Shown: positions 10,250-19,900 of the stretch, in pieces | Layout of the letters: each line of letters opens with the position of its first letter | How positions within the stretch are numbered: position 1 is the stretch's first letter | Assembly: GCA_900321965.1 (NCBI GenBank) | Contig: ONYA01000004.1 | Location: 22,972-86,971, forward strand | Direction of reading: 5' to 3' | Source: an uncultured Prevotellaceae bacterium | GTDB lineage: Bacteria > Bacteroidota > Bacteroidia > Bacteroidales > Bacteroidaceae | Length of the DNA: 64,000 nt | Position numbers and translations under genes: made by a program | The notes under the pieces: generated by a model | The model's database searches: none | Told to the model about the DNA's origin: nothing | What the model saw: the letters and a program-made list of their open reading frames with translations, nothing else

Positions 10250-10869
10250 TTAAACTCGGCGACTACAACACCCTGCGCATCACCAAGCGCGTAGACTTCG
10301 GTCTCTATCTTGACGCAGGCCAGGAAGAGGAGGTCCTCCTCCCCCAACGCTACGTCACCCCCGACATGCATATCGGCAACGAGATAGAAGTGTTCCTCTA
10401 CCTCGACCACGACGAGCGCCTCGTGGCCACCACCGAGCACCCCATCGCCAAGGTCGGCGAGTTCGCCTGGCTCGAGTGTGCCTGGACCAACGAGTACGGT
10501 GCTTTCCTGAAATGGGGACTCATGAAAGACCTCTTCTGTCCCTTCCGCGAACAGAAGCAGCGCATGGAGCGCGGACACACCTACTACGTCTACATTATGG
10601 AGGATTCCAAGACCCACCGCTTGATGGCCACCGCCAAGGTGGAGCGCTATCAGAAGACCACGGGCCGCCAGCGCGCCCTCGACTTTGCCGAGCAGCTGCT
10701 ACGCTACCTCCACGAGAACGACGGCTACTGCGCCCTGACCGACCATTCATCGGCAGAAGACATCGCCGCCCGCTTTGGTGTCTCTAAAAAGGCTTATAAA
10801 CAAGCTGTCGGGGATCTCTACCGAAGACGGCTTATCACCATTGCCGACGACGGCATCCGATTAGCATAA
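10246..10869 (+). CDS. CvfB-like S1-domain RNA-binding protein, shortened
   Basis: A cytoplasmic protein of 207 residues resembling CvfB/YitL. Residues 1-60 form a first S1-like OB fold ([20 protein letters not shown]), 65-130 a second ([30 protein letters not shown]), and 140-207 a winged helix ([40 protein letters not shown]). Family members I know are about 275-285 residues with a third S1 domain before the winged helix. Here residue 131 (VERYQKT) runs straight to the winged helix, so that domain appears missing. It is translationally coupled to the ATPase gene (ATGA overlap) and ends at a strong terminator. Confidence 0.78.
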   Translation: MIKLGDYNTLRITKRVDFGLYLDAGQEEEVLLPQRYVTPDMHIGNEIEVFLYLDHDERLVATTEHPIAKVGEFAWLECAWTNEYGAFLKWGLMKDLFCPFREQKQRMERGHTYYVYIMEDSKTHRLMATAKVERYQKTTGRQRALDFAEQLLRYLHENDGYCALTDHSSAEDIAARFGVSKKAYKQAVGDLYRRRLITIADDGIRLA

Positions 10870-10874
10870 AAAAA

Positions 10875-10906
10875 GCGGGCTGCTCAACGTGAGCAGCCCG
10901 CTTTTT
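10875..10906 (+). terminator. bidirectional intrinsic terminator
   Basis: A 12-bp perfect stem (10875-10886 with 10890-10901) and T run, with an A run on the other side. It lies between the converging CvfB-like and OmpA-family genes. Confidence 0.95.
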
Positions 10907-10921
10907 ATGATTCATGTCTTA

Positions 10922-12064
10922 TTACTCTGCGATACAGATAGAAACACGGTTCAGGTCGTTCTCAGCGAACGGCTGTACGCGAGCACCCTTAGAGTCGTAG
11001 CTGATACGGCTCTCAGCGATACCGTACTGCTCTTTCAGGGCCTTCACAACGGCGTCAGCACGCTGAGCAGCCAGACGGTCGTTGATCTTGTCGTTACCAG
11101 TGCCAGCATCAGCATAACCTGTGACAATCACCTTTGACTCAGGATACTTAGCCATATAATCGGCGATATCCTTCACCTTCTGAGCCTCAGTGTCGCGGAT
11201 GTCAAACTTGTTGATCAGGAAGAACACGTCACGACGGATAGGCTCAATCTTCTCAACAACAACGGGTGCGGGCTCGGGCTCCGGCTCGGGCTCAACAACG
11301 GGCTCCGGCTCGGGAACAGGTGCGGGAGGCACAATCTTGTTGTAGGTCTTGCCGAGGTTGATGCGGAAACCTGCCAGTGCGTTGAAGTACCAGTCAGGGT
11401 TCTCAGCCTTCTTTGAGTTGTAGTGGTCGTCCAGCAGGTTGGCGTTGCCCTCAAGCGTGAAGCTGACGGCGTCGCTCAGACGGAAAGCCAACTCAAGACC
11501 AGCGCGGCCGAAGGGGCGGATCTTGGAACCATCCCACAGATACTCCAGCTCGTAGTTGGTCAGATTCTGCTGGTTAGCAACGATCTGCTTGGCGATATCG
11601 TTCACCTCCTCGTTACCCCATGCAATGTTGGCACCACCACCAAGGAATGCTGTGATGTTCAGCAAACGCATGGGATTGTAGCCACCAATAAGGTTCGACA
11701 GATTGAACATCAAGTCGATGCCAGGAGCCACATACTTCCACTTATAGGTCTGGGTATGGGGAGCCTCAGCACCTACATAGAAGCCATTCCAACCACCCTT
11801 TGACTGCCAGCCGTTAGCCTGCAGACGAGCTGCAAAGACTGGGCTGAACTGATAGCCGAGACCGAGCTGTACGTTCGGAGAGATGAGATCCTTGAACTTG
11901 GCCTCACCCAGCGTGTACTGTGCACCACCCTCCAGGTTCAGGAAGAAGTGCTTCTGGAATTCATACTTGTTACCCTCGTTGTCCGTATAGACAGCCTGGG
12001 CAGAAACTGCGCCTGCTCCTAAGAAAAACAGGGCAGCAGCAAACAAATTTCTCAATGCTTTCAT
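10922..12064 (-). CDS. OmpA-family outer-membrane protein
   Basis: A 380-residue protein. The signal peptide is about residues 1-22 (ending AVSAQA). Residues 25-245 form a beta barrel of the Bacteroidetes major OmpA type, with aromatic-ended strands. Residues about 247-272 form a PEPEP/PVVE linker. Residues 278-380 form the peptidoglycan-binding OmpA domain (FDIRDTEAQKVKDIADYM, VTGYADAGTGNDKINDRLAAQRADAVV, NRVSICIAE). It anchors the outer membrane to the cell wall. It is monocistronic, with its own promoter box at 12111-12118 and a terminator at 10875-10906, as expected for an abundant protein. Confidence 0.93.
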   Translation of the reverse strand: MKALRNLFAAALFFLGAGAVSAQAVYTDNEGNKYEFQKHFFLNLEGGAQYTLGEAKFKDLISPNVQLGLGYQFSPVFAARLQANGWQSKGGWNGFYVGAEAPHTQTYKWKYVAPGIDLMFNLSNLIGGYNPMRLLNITAFLGGGANIAWGNEEVNDIAKQIVANQQNLTNYELEYLWDGSKIRPFGRAGLELAFRLSDAVSFTLEGNANLLDDHYNSKKAENPDWYFNALAGFRINLGKTYNKIVPPAPVPEPEPVVEPEPEPEPAPVVVEKIEPIRRDVFFLINKFDIRDTEAQKVKDIADYMAKYPESKVIVTGYADAGTGNDKINDRLAAQRADAVVKALKEQYGIAESRISYDSKGARVQPFAENDLNRVSICIAE

Positions 12065-12110
12065 AATTTGTATTTAATAAATTGATATATATATCTACAC
12101 ATTTCGGTCG

Positions 12111-12118
12111 CAAAGTTA
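12111..12118 (-). promoter_or_regulatory. TAnnTTTG box for the OmpA-family gene
   Basis: The minus strand reads TAACTTTG, 46 bp before the ATG at 12064. An AT-rich leader lies between. Confidence 0.7.
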
Positions 12119-12193
12119 CAAACTTTTTTCGATTAACCTACAAAAATCGCCAAAAATCTTTAATTTTCACCGTTTTTTTTAACTTTTCAGCGT

Positions 12194-14449
12194 TTACGGC
12201 TGCACCGGACGGATGGTCAAGCCCTTATAACGCGGGTCAAATGATGACGAATAAGTCGAATTGGAGAACTCAAAGGTGACGACATCTTTGTTAAAGTACT
12301 GCTCTACTGCAGTCCTCAGATCCTGGGTCCAATAGTAGCCCTTTCTACCTGCATTAGTAGTTGCAGCTGGTGAGCCATTCATATAGCCTGCTGCCGGCAA
12401 GAAGATACTCTTTCCGTTACGGCTGACCTGATAACCGCTGACACCATTCATGGTTGTCCAAGTCCAAGTACAGTAGTCCATCAGTTCAATGAACTGCATC
12501 TCAGTAGGCATAACCCAAGAACCGCCCCAACGATAATGAGCAGCATCGTATTCTGTTCCCACGATATTATAAACGTCGTTATGATCAGAAGAAGTTCCTA
12601 AATACTTAAAGCCATTCTTGTCTGCAGGCGCATAGTGAATGTAGTCCGTGATAGTGTACACACTGCGTTCAATGCTATCGCCCCATTGGATATAATCACC
12701 ATAATCTGTTACACTGGTAGCACCGATGTTACGGTCGGCCCACTTGGTACCCGAAGGAAGTCCAAAATCCACCGCCGTACCAACTTCTGCCGTCTCAGGT
12801 ATCACAGGATCCGGATCAGGTTCGGGGTCGGGAGTAATAGTTTCACCACCTGACGAGAACTCACCAGGTCTGCCATAGACAGCACGAATCGGCATCTGTG
12901 TACCATAGTCGGCAGGCACCATATAGGCATCACGAATGAGTTCTGCAAATTTTGCCACACCATAACCATTGTCAACCGAGGTCCAGTAATAGGCATAGTC
13001 CCTGACTTTATCAGAAACGCCATTGGTCTTGATAAGACCAGCAGCAGGGAAGTAGATATACCTTTCGGGATATTTTTTACTTGTCACCTTCCAGGCAGGA
13101 TAGCCATTACCCTGACCGTCGGCCCAGTTACCATACTCCCAAGTCGTATAGCCACTACTCTCCGAGATTTCCGTGAAATCAGTAGGTGTGGGGATACGCC
13201 ACTTGTCACCCCACTGTACAGAGGCTATGTCGTACTTGGTGCCACTGATATCCTTCTGTGACTGCCAATTCCATTCGTAGGCGGCATAGGCCGACGGGCT
13301 GGCAGAACGCACTTCACCCGTAGGATCACCCCATCCGTAGCGAGCGTATGCGGTATTGGGAATATCAAGTTCCGACGATGAACCCATATTCCACTTCGCC
13401 CAACGGACACCACTGGGCAGACCAAGGTCTACATAGTCAGGAACAGGGAATTTGGCTATTGTCTTAAACGTCACCACATCACCATCCGTATAGCTGTTGC
13501 CAACCTTGACATAGACACGGGCATAGTAGGTGGTATTCATATCAAGACCGCTGAAGTTGAAGATGACCTGATCGGCAATATCAGTAGTCACCTTGTGGGT
13601 ATCATCATTGCTGTCACTATGGGTTAAAGCATCCTCAGATTTTGCATAGCAGATGCCGATAAGCGTCACGTCATCCTTGTCACCACTAATAGTGGCAACA
13701 ACCACGGCCGTCGTCTTATCTGGCGTCACAGCAGTTTGAGACACCGAGACCGGCACACGGATACGACCGGCAACGGGACGAATGGCACAGCCCCTGTATC
13801 TGGGGACCTCAACCACCTGCGGAGCAGCTTCCTCACTTAATTTAAGAGCGAAGGCATTCTCCGTACTTGTGGTACCAAGACTTCCCGACCAGATCCATAC
13901 CTCCTGGCCGGCAGCAGTGACGGTCTCACCTTCACGGTAGCCCCATGCCGGCAAGAAAATGGAGTCATTGCCAATAGTCAACATACAGCCGATACTGTCG
14001 TTGCGGTTAATCCATTTCTGGGTACATCCAGCCAATAAGGCTTCCAGCTCATCTTTCGTCGGCAGACGCCAGGCAGAGCCCCACTTGTAACGGGCCATGT
14101 CGTAGTTAGAATCGGCGATGCCTGTCGTCGGACTTGCAATGGGGAAATACTGTAACTTCTTCGAGAAGTTCGTCAACGTGGTATCGCCCCAGCCGACGAG
14201 CTGAATGAGTTTCTCACCCTGCGTAGCCTCGAGGTTACGGTCGGCCCACTTCAAATCGCCCATCATAATCTGTTCGCCAGCAGCATTAGCGACTGCCGTC
14301 ACGTCTGAGATAAACGAGACCTGGTCGACTCGCCATACTTCGATGTTAACGCTATCTTTACCATCGATGCGGAGCACCATGCGCTGCTGGGCAGTAACCG
14401 TTGTCAAAGCTATAACTGCTAAGACCAATGTCAGTATCTTGCTCTTCAT
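12194..14449 (-). CDS. secreted protein with three FISUMP-like domains
   Basis: A 751-residue protein with a signal peptide (about 1-20). Three copies of a module resembling the Fibrobacter succinogenes major paralogous (FISUMP, TIGR02145) domain are visible at about residues 60-230, 340-530 and 560-751. Each has W-ADRN/WAKWN near its start, a YDxAxYxWGxxWRxPT core, W-GY or G-Y-V mid-strand, IFLPAAG/IYFPAAG, and a Y-W-S/T segment. A fibronectin-III-like domain lies at about 235-335. A DPDPEPDPDP linker precedes copy three. Its ATGA start overlaps the stop of the upstream gene, and it ends the four-gene surface operon from 16896. The role is unknown; it is cell-surface by family precedent. Confidence 0.75.
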   Translation of the reverse strand: MKSKILTLVLAVIALTTVTAQQRMVLRIDGKDSVNIEVWRVDQVSFISDVTAVANAAGEQIMMGDLKWADRNLEATQGEKLIQLVGWGDTTLTNFSKKLQYFPIASPTTGIADSNYDMARYKWGSAWRLPTKDELEALLAGCTQKWINRNDSIGCMLTIGNDSIFLPAWGYREGETVTAAGQEVWIWSGSLGTTSTENAFALKLSEEAAPQVVEVPRYRGCAIRPVAGRIRVPVSVSQTAVTPDKTTAVVVATISGDKDDVTLIGICYAKSEDALTHSDSNDDTHKVTTDIADQVIFNFSGLDMNTTYYARVYVKVGNSYTDGDVVTFKTIAKFPVPDYVDLGLPSGVRWAKWNMGSSSELDIPNTAYARYGWGDPTGEVRSASPSAYAAYEWNWQSQKDISGTKYDIASVQWGDKWRIPTPTDFTEISESSGYTTWEYGNWADGQGNGYPAWKVTSKKYPERYIYFPAAGLIKTNGVSDKVRDYAYYWTSVDNGYGVAKFAELIRDAYMVPADYGTQMPIRAVYGRPGEFSSGGETITPDPEPDPDPVIPETAEVGTAVDFGLPSGTKWADRNIGATSVTDYGDYIQWGDSIERSVYTITDYIHYAPADKNGFKYLGTSSDHNDVYNIVGTEYDAAHYRWGGSWVMPTEMQFIELMDYCTWTWTTMNGVSGYQVSRNGKSIFLPAAGYMNGSPAATTNAGRKGYYWTQDLRTAVEQYFNKDVVTFEFSNSTYSSSFDPRYKGLTIRPVQP

Positions 14450-15969
14450 TTCTTTTGTATCTTGATTGTTTGGTTATTGATGCGTAGGATATAAAGGCCG
14501 GCAGGCAGCTTAGCCATGCAGGCAGCAATGTCGGCGGAGTTACCGACGGTAGCCGTCGTTACTAACAGGCCACGGGCGTCGAAGACACGCAGTTCACCTG
14601 AAGCAACCAACAAGCTGTTGATGCCAGAGGTCGACGGGTCAGTAAAGACAATGGTCAGCGTGACCTCCCCGTCGACAGGACGGTAGAACATCAATGTCGG
14701 CATCTTACCACCGTCAACCACCTCGTAGTCGACGTTCATGCTAATACTGTCAAGGCTGACAACGTAGTCCGCACTGGGTGTTATATAGGCCATAACAGCA
14801 TTATCTGCAATGCTGATAGCCTGCTGTACAAGCACGGTTCCGTAGGACGAACTGTAAAGCTGGGTACCGCCGCCACTATCTCTGGCCGATATAGAATCGC
14901 CATTGATAATGACAGTCAGCAGTTGTTCCTGATAGATGACGAAGGTGGTATCTATCTGACCTGTATAGTTTTTGATACCAGCAATCGTCAGTTTAGCTAT
15001 ACCGGTCTGAACATTGTTATGGCAGGTGATGGTGTAGTCTGTGCCGTCTATCAGTGGCGTTTGACCATTGACAACAGTACAGTTTGGAGTGACAGGACTG
15101 CCAGTATAGGGATAACGCTCCTTGTCAAAAGACACGGTGGCACCACTCAAGTCACGGGGAGTGACGGTCAACGTGCCGGGTACATAGCGGAAATTATAGT
15201 CATTAGCAGCCGCTCCTGAAACTGTAATGTCGTACTCTCCGGCATCGCTGAAAGCTGTCGCCTCAGTACCGACTGAGGGGGCTGTTGTCAGCACGCTTTC
15301 AGTATCGTTACCAAGGAAACCCTCGACATGGTAGGTAAACGCCGGATTGGCTTCACCATAGACGCGGGTAGCATTGTCGGCGGTCACTGTCAGAGTGGCT
15401 TTACTGATATAGAACACAGCCGTCGTAGAGGTGCCGGCATAGTCGCCAGCTCCCGTCAACGTCAATGTTCCTGTTCCTGCATGAAGATTATTGCTGAAAA
15501 TTGCATTATAATGCGTCCCGGCGGAGAGTAGCGTTGAGCCGTCAGTCACCGTAAAGGATGGTGTCAGAGCCGAGCCTGTATAAGTGTATGACGGCCATGA
15601 GAAAGTCACCACAACATTTGCCAAACTCTTCACATCTGGATTAGTTCCCGGCCCAAGATCCGTGGGATTAGGATAAGTACGTGCGATGGCAGACGCATCG
15701 ACAGCGATGATCGTCTGGGCCGCAGGCTCATCTCCACCACCGTCAATAGAACCACTGATAGCACTGCGCTGCACATCAAAGGTAAAAGAATCATAATTGA
15801 TAGTAGCACCAGAGAGCACAATGCCTGTAGGGGTAAAGGTCATGACACCAGCGTCAGCCGTCTGTCCACTATTAAACTTGATGACCGTATCGGAACCGGC
15901 ATATAGCCGTGGAACAATGCTCCATAGCAAAACCAAAACAGCCGTCGAAAGTCTACCACTGATTTTCAT
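14446..15969 (-). CDS. MBG-domain surface protein with T9SS-type C-terminal tail
   Basis: A 507-residue protein with an N-terminal signal peptide (about 1-24). Residues about 120-190 and 285-350 are Ig-like strand repeats (YTYTGSALTPSFTV, YPYTGSPVTPNCTV). Residues about 193-275 are an MBG-like domain (LTVTADNATRVYGEANPAFTYHVEGF), as in Bacteroidetes adhesins. The C-terminal 70 residues (VFDARGLLV...LPAGLYILRINNQTIKIQKK) have the shape of a type A T9SS sorting domain, so it is probably exported through the type IX system. The short tail and weak GxY motif make this less certain than for the 52374 gene. It is four bases overlapped by the downstream FISUMP gene. Confidence 0.72.
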   Translation of the reverse strand: MKISGRLSTAVLVLLWSIVPRLYAGSDTVIKFNSGQTADAGVMTFTPTGIVLSGATINYDSFTFDVQRSAISGSIDGGGDEPAAQTIIAVDASAIARTYPNPTDLGPGTNPDVKSLANVVVTFSWPSYTYTGSALTPSFTVTDGSTLLSAGTHYNAIFSNNLHAGTGTLTLTGAGDYAGTSTTAVFYISKATLTVTADNATRVYGEANPAFTYHVEGFLGNDTESVLTTAPSVGTEATAFSDAGEYDITVSGAAANDYNFRYVPGTLTVTPRDLSGATVSFDKERYPYTGSPVTPNCTVVNGQTPLIDGTDYTITCHNNVQTGIAKLTIAGIKNYTGQIDTTFVIYQEQLLTVIINGDSISARDSGGGTQLYSSSYGTVLVQQAISIADNAVMAYITPSADYVVSLDSISMNVDYEVVDGGKMPTLMFYRPVDGEVTLTIVFTDPSTSGINSLLVASGELRVFDARGLLVTTATVGNSADIAACMAKLPAGLYILRINNQTIKIQKK

Positions 15970-15974
15970 TAGTA

Positions 15975-16412
15975 TTATTTTGCTTTAGCTACGCCGTGAA
16001 AATAAAGCGTAATGGGTTCATTACTTATATTGGTGTAGACGTTTGCATCACGCTCGAAAGGACCAGAATCCAACTTGCTTGGATTGAGGATAAGCTTAAT
16101 CGTTGTCTGTTCACCATCTTTAACCTCATGCGTGTCAAACTCCGTCTTCGTACATTCGCAACTGGCAACGACGTCAATAATCCAGAAGTACTTGTCGCCC
16201 TCGTTACGGACGGTGTACTCTATCACTTTGGCACTATCAGTTAAATAGACCGTGCCAAGATCGACGTCGGTGACATCAAACACCGGTTTGGCAGGAGCCA
16301 ACGGCCCCTGCTTCTTCTTGGTCTCTGAACAACCCGCGAGTGCCATCAGCACAAGCAGGAAAAGAGGCAGTATGCGACTATTGAACCTCGCCACCATAAT
16401 GCTCCTTTTCAT
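15975..16412 (-). CDS. DUF1573 lipoprotein
   Basis: A 145-residue lipoprotein (lipobox LMALAGC, about Cys28) whose mature part is one Ig-like DUF1573 domain. FDVTDVDLGTVYLTDSAKVIEYTVRNEGD is followed by VVASCECTKTEFD (the paired Cys common to the family) and a final strand ITLYFHGVAKAK. An alternative start at the ATG 16397 would shorten the signal peptide. The chosen start lies 35 bp inside the preceding gene, an overlap compatible with coupling. The function of DUF1573 is unknown; context places it with surface proteins. Confidence 0.78.
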   Translation of the reverse strand: MKRSIMVARFNSRILPLFLLVLMALAGCSETKKKQGPLAPAKPVFDVTDVDLGTVYLTDSAKVIEYTVRNEGDKYFWIIDVVASCECTKTEFDTHEVKDGEQTTIKLILNPSKLDSGPFERDANVYTNISNEPITLYFHGVAKAK

Positions 16413-16896
16413 AAATATTCTCTACGCCCTCGGCTTTCAGGTCACGGAGCGTCAGATACCACTGACCGTCAATAACGACGGGATTTAAATAAACATGGGT
16501 AACAGCCTGGTCGTCATCCAATGTGCCAATAGGCAACAGTTTGACCTTCAGGCGTACCTCGTTGTTCTTGTCGCTGCGCAAGATGAGCGTTTCCATACGG
16601 CAGCCATAGTTGGCCAGCATCTGCATCTTCTGCTGATAGTCCTTGCGCTGCTCTTCAGTATAAGGGAAGATACTGTCATTACGAACGGTATGCAGCATCA
16701 GCGAAGCCGACTCAAAATCATTATGGCCGAAAAACTCCACAAACTGACCCACAAGATTATAAACCTCAGCAGAGTCCTGCGACGAATAATTCATAGATGC
16801 CGGACGCAGTATCGGCTCCTTCGACTCCTTCTTAGAGGAACAAGCAACGGTAAACAGAATCACCGCAACAACAAAAGAAAAATGTTTTAACTTCAT
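16378..16896 (-). CDS. lipoprotein of unknown function, first gene of the surface operon
   Basis: A 172-residue lipoprotein (lipobox FTVAC, Cys19). The mature part contains helical segments at about 40-95 and a mixed C-terminal part, with no motif I can name. It starts only about 13 bp after the T tract of the terminator of the upstream 1271-residue gene, and no TAnnTTTG box is visible in that gap. The operon may therefore be expressed by read-through of that terminator. Confidence 0.65.
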   Translation of the reverse strand: MKLKHFSFVVAVILFTVACSSKKESKEPILRPASMNYSSQDSAEVYNLVGQFVEFFGHNDFESASLMLHTVRNDSIFPYTEEQRKDYQQKMQMLANYGCRMETLILRSDKNNEVRLKVKLLPIGTLDDDQAVTHVYLNPVVIDGQWYLTLRDLKAEGVENIYEKEHYGGEVQ

Positions 16897-16909
16897 GCTT
16901 TTCTGATAT

Positions 16910-16946
16910 TAAAAACAGGGGAGGAGCAATGTCACCCCTCCCCTGT
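16910..16946 (-). terminator. intrinsic terminator of the 1271-residue lipoprotein gene
   Basis: The 10-bp stem (16915-16924 with 16937-16946) is followed, on the minus strand, by TTTTTA. It sits between two same-strand genes and is the only candidate stop between them. Confidence 0.82.
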
Positions 16947-16969
16947 GGTTTAGTTATCTCTTTTCAGAA

Positions 16970-19900
16970 TTACTTCTGACGAGCGTTATCGTGGGTCTTC
17001 TCAACATTGATGTCAACAGTTGTGAAGATTGCACCGTAAGCATTTGCGGTATGGACACCACCCCACTCATAAACGACCTTGATAGGAACGCGTACCTTGA
17101 ACTTCTGGACAGTAGAACCGAGGTTCGTGTACTCGATGCGACCGTAGTCGGCCTGACCAGGCAGCGTGTTCGGAGCAAGTGCAGGAACAGTACCAACACC
17201 AGGTGCAGCCTTGAAGTACTTGAACTCAACCAAGGTGCTAACAGCCTTCAGTGAAGTAGCAGGATCAGAATCAACAGCCTGGTTCATGTTGGTCAGCACG
17301 TTCTCATTGTCGCTGAGGAAGCCACCATCATTAACACCCACAACCTCGATAGACTTGATGTTGTAGTAGTACCAGTAGTTGGTCTTGAACGGCTCATTAC
17401 GCCAGTCAGTCAAGTTGACAAGGTCGCGGAGGTAGATAATCTGCTTCTGGCTGACAGCAGCATCCTCAACAGTAGCGTTCTTGTTCTCAACATTGATCGG
17501 ACGCAGGAAGCGAACGTTGATAGGATCACCATTCACCTCGAACGGGCAGTCCTTATAACGAGCCTTAACAGCCACGTAAGCAGTCAGCACGTCGTCAGCA
17601 AGAGCATCGTGAGCCTTGTAGTTCAACAGAGCCTCAGCATAGTCAGTGTGAATATACTCAACGTTAACCTTGTTGATAGAGTCACGCGTGTTGGTGGTAG
17701 TATACTTCAACTGAGCAACATCCTGCAGAGCCTTGGTTGTATCGTCCTTGCGGTAAACCTGCAACTTGCGATCAGAATCAGCGAGTACGCATACGAAGAC
17801 GAGCGTGTCACCATTATAGATACCCTTGAACTCCTTATTAGTACCGAGGATAAACTTGAGAGCCATACTCAGATTTGCATAGCCATCGTAAGGCTTGTTC
17901 TCAATCGTGATGAACTTGCTCAGAGAAGCAGAGTCGAACTTCACAATCTCGTTACCAACATAAGTTGCCTGAACGGTCTGCTTGAAGCTAATAGCCTGAG
18001 GCTCCTGAGCATCCTCAACGCCATAGACGTTGGTGTGGATTTCGGTGAAGCCAGAGCGCTCAACGTGTGAATCCTTAGCATACCAGTAGTTAGCGTTCTT
18101 GCGGCCATCCCAGTTCAGCGTGCCAACAGGAGTCTGAGGAGCAGCAATGGTCAGCGGGCTAGCGACGATAGACACATAGACATCGGGCAGACCCTTATAG
18201 CCGTCACTCGTGAACTTAACCAAACGTGTAACGCTTGCAGGTTTGGTAGTACCGCAGTGATCAAGATAATCCTTCAGCTGAGCAGCGGTAACATCCCACT
18301 CGATAACAGTCGTCGTCTCGTCAGCAGCCTCACGCTTGTAAGCGATTGTACCAAGCTTCTCGTTAGTGCTCGGAGAAGCAACAACCTGAGCATAACCTGC
18401 AGCAGAGATATAGTACTGCTGGAACTCACCACCAGCGGCATCAGCCGTATAGTGTGCTTCGAACTCAGCCTGAGACAGATCTAAGTCGTGGTGGATGTCA
18501 TACTCCATCTGGATCCACTTCTGCTTGAAGCTGAAGGGAGAAGCAGTTGTCGTACCGCACCATGCCTCAGAAGCAGTCATAGCACCAGCATTGTAAGTAT
18601 AGGTCTTCGGCAGAATGACAGGAGCATCGGTAGGACGCTCAGTGATGCGGATACGGATGTAACCGTAGTCAATCACCTTGTCATCCTTGTCGAGCAGGCT
18701 GACGCGAACCAGCGGAGTACGACCGATGGTCTGACGATCCTGCTTACCAACAACACCCTTCACAACACCGTCGTTATCCCAAGGAGCAGCCTTACCGGTC
18801 CATACGCCATTCACCTTGACAGAGTCAGGCATCTGAGGACGGAGGATGGTACCCTTGATAGCAGCGTGTGCAGACTCAGAGGTAACGTTCTGGCCATAGT
18901 ACAGACCAGTGAGTTCGAACTTGAAGTGCAGGCCATTGTAAGCAGCGTCGGTCTCAGTGAGCAGAGTGTGGTCGCCACCAACAGTGGTGTAGTGAACCTC
19001 AACCAGCTTGGCCAGGTCGATAGAGTCGTTCCAGTTGACAGAGTCCTGACAGTTGAACTGGTTAGCGGTCTTAGGATCAGCCATACCAGCAGCCTCAGCA
19101 ACCGTCTGCATCAGGTGCAGACCAGAAGCATACTCAGCCTTAGTAGCAGCATTAGAGTGGTTGTATGCGCACTTACCGCAGTGAGTGTTCACAGAATCCT
19201 TATGGTGAGTACCATAGGCAGCACCATTGTGGATACCAGCAGTAGCGGTGCTGGGAGTGTGAGAAATCACGATATCCTTCACTTCCTTCTTGTACAGCGT
19301 AGCGAAGTCAGAGGTGATCAGAGTATCGGTACCCTCCTTGTTAACAGCAACCTGCGTAGCGAACATCGTCACAGCGCCGTTGTCACGGATAGTGCGGATA
19401 GCATTCGGGTTCTTGGCATCATACTCGACAGTCAGAATACCATTCTCGCAAGACCAAGTCTTCGGAACGATATTAGCAGCATACTGAGTGGTCAGACCAT
19501 TGAACTCGTTGGTATAGATAGCGGTATCACCTACAGTAGCACCAGTAGTGTTCAGACCACTGTGATAAGGACGATCGAAAGCAACAGCATTCACGTTATT
19601 ATCGTTCTCAACAACAGCGTTCGAAGGATTCATGTAATACTTTGCAAAGAAAGTCAGCACACGAGTGGTATCCTTATGAGCATAGCGAGTAGTAGCATCA
19701 GCAGCCACATAGTCATGAGAAGCACGGTTAGCGTCAGAAGCTGCGAAGTCAGCAGCAACGTTAGCCTTGAAGTCAGCACCAGTATAGCCACGAGTCTCCT
19801 TTGCATCAGCAGAAGTTGCGGGGAGAGTGTACATGCGATAGTTCAGCACGGTAATATCGGTAGCCTCAATACCTTCATAGAAAGACTCCATCTTGAATAC

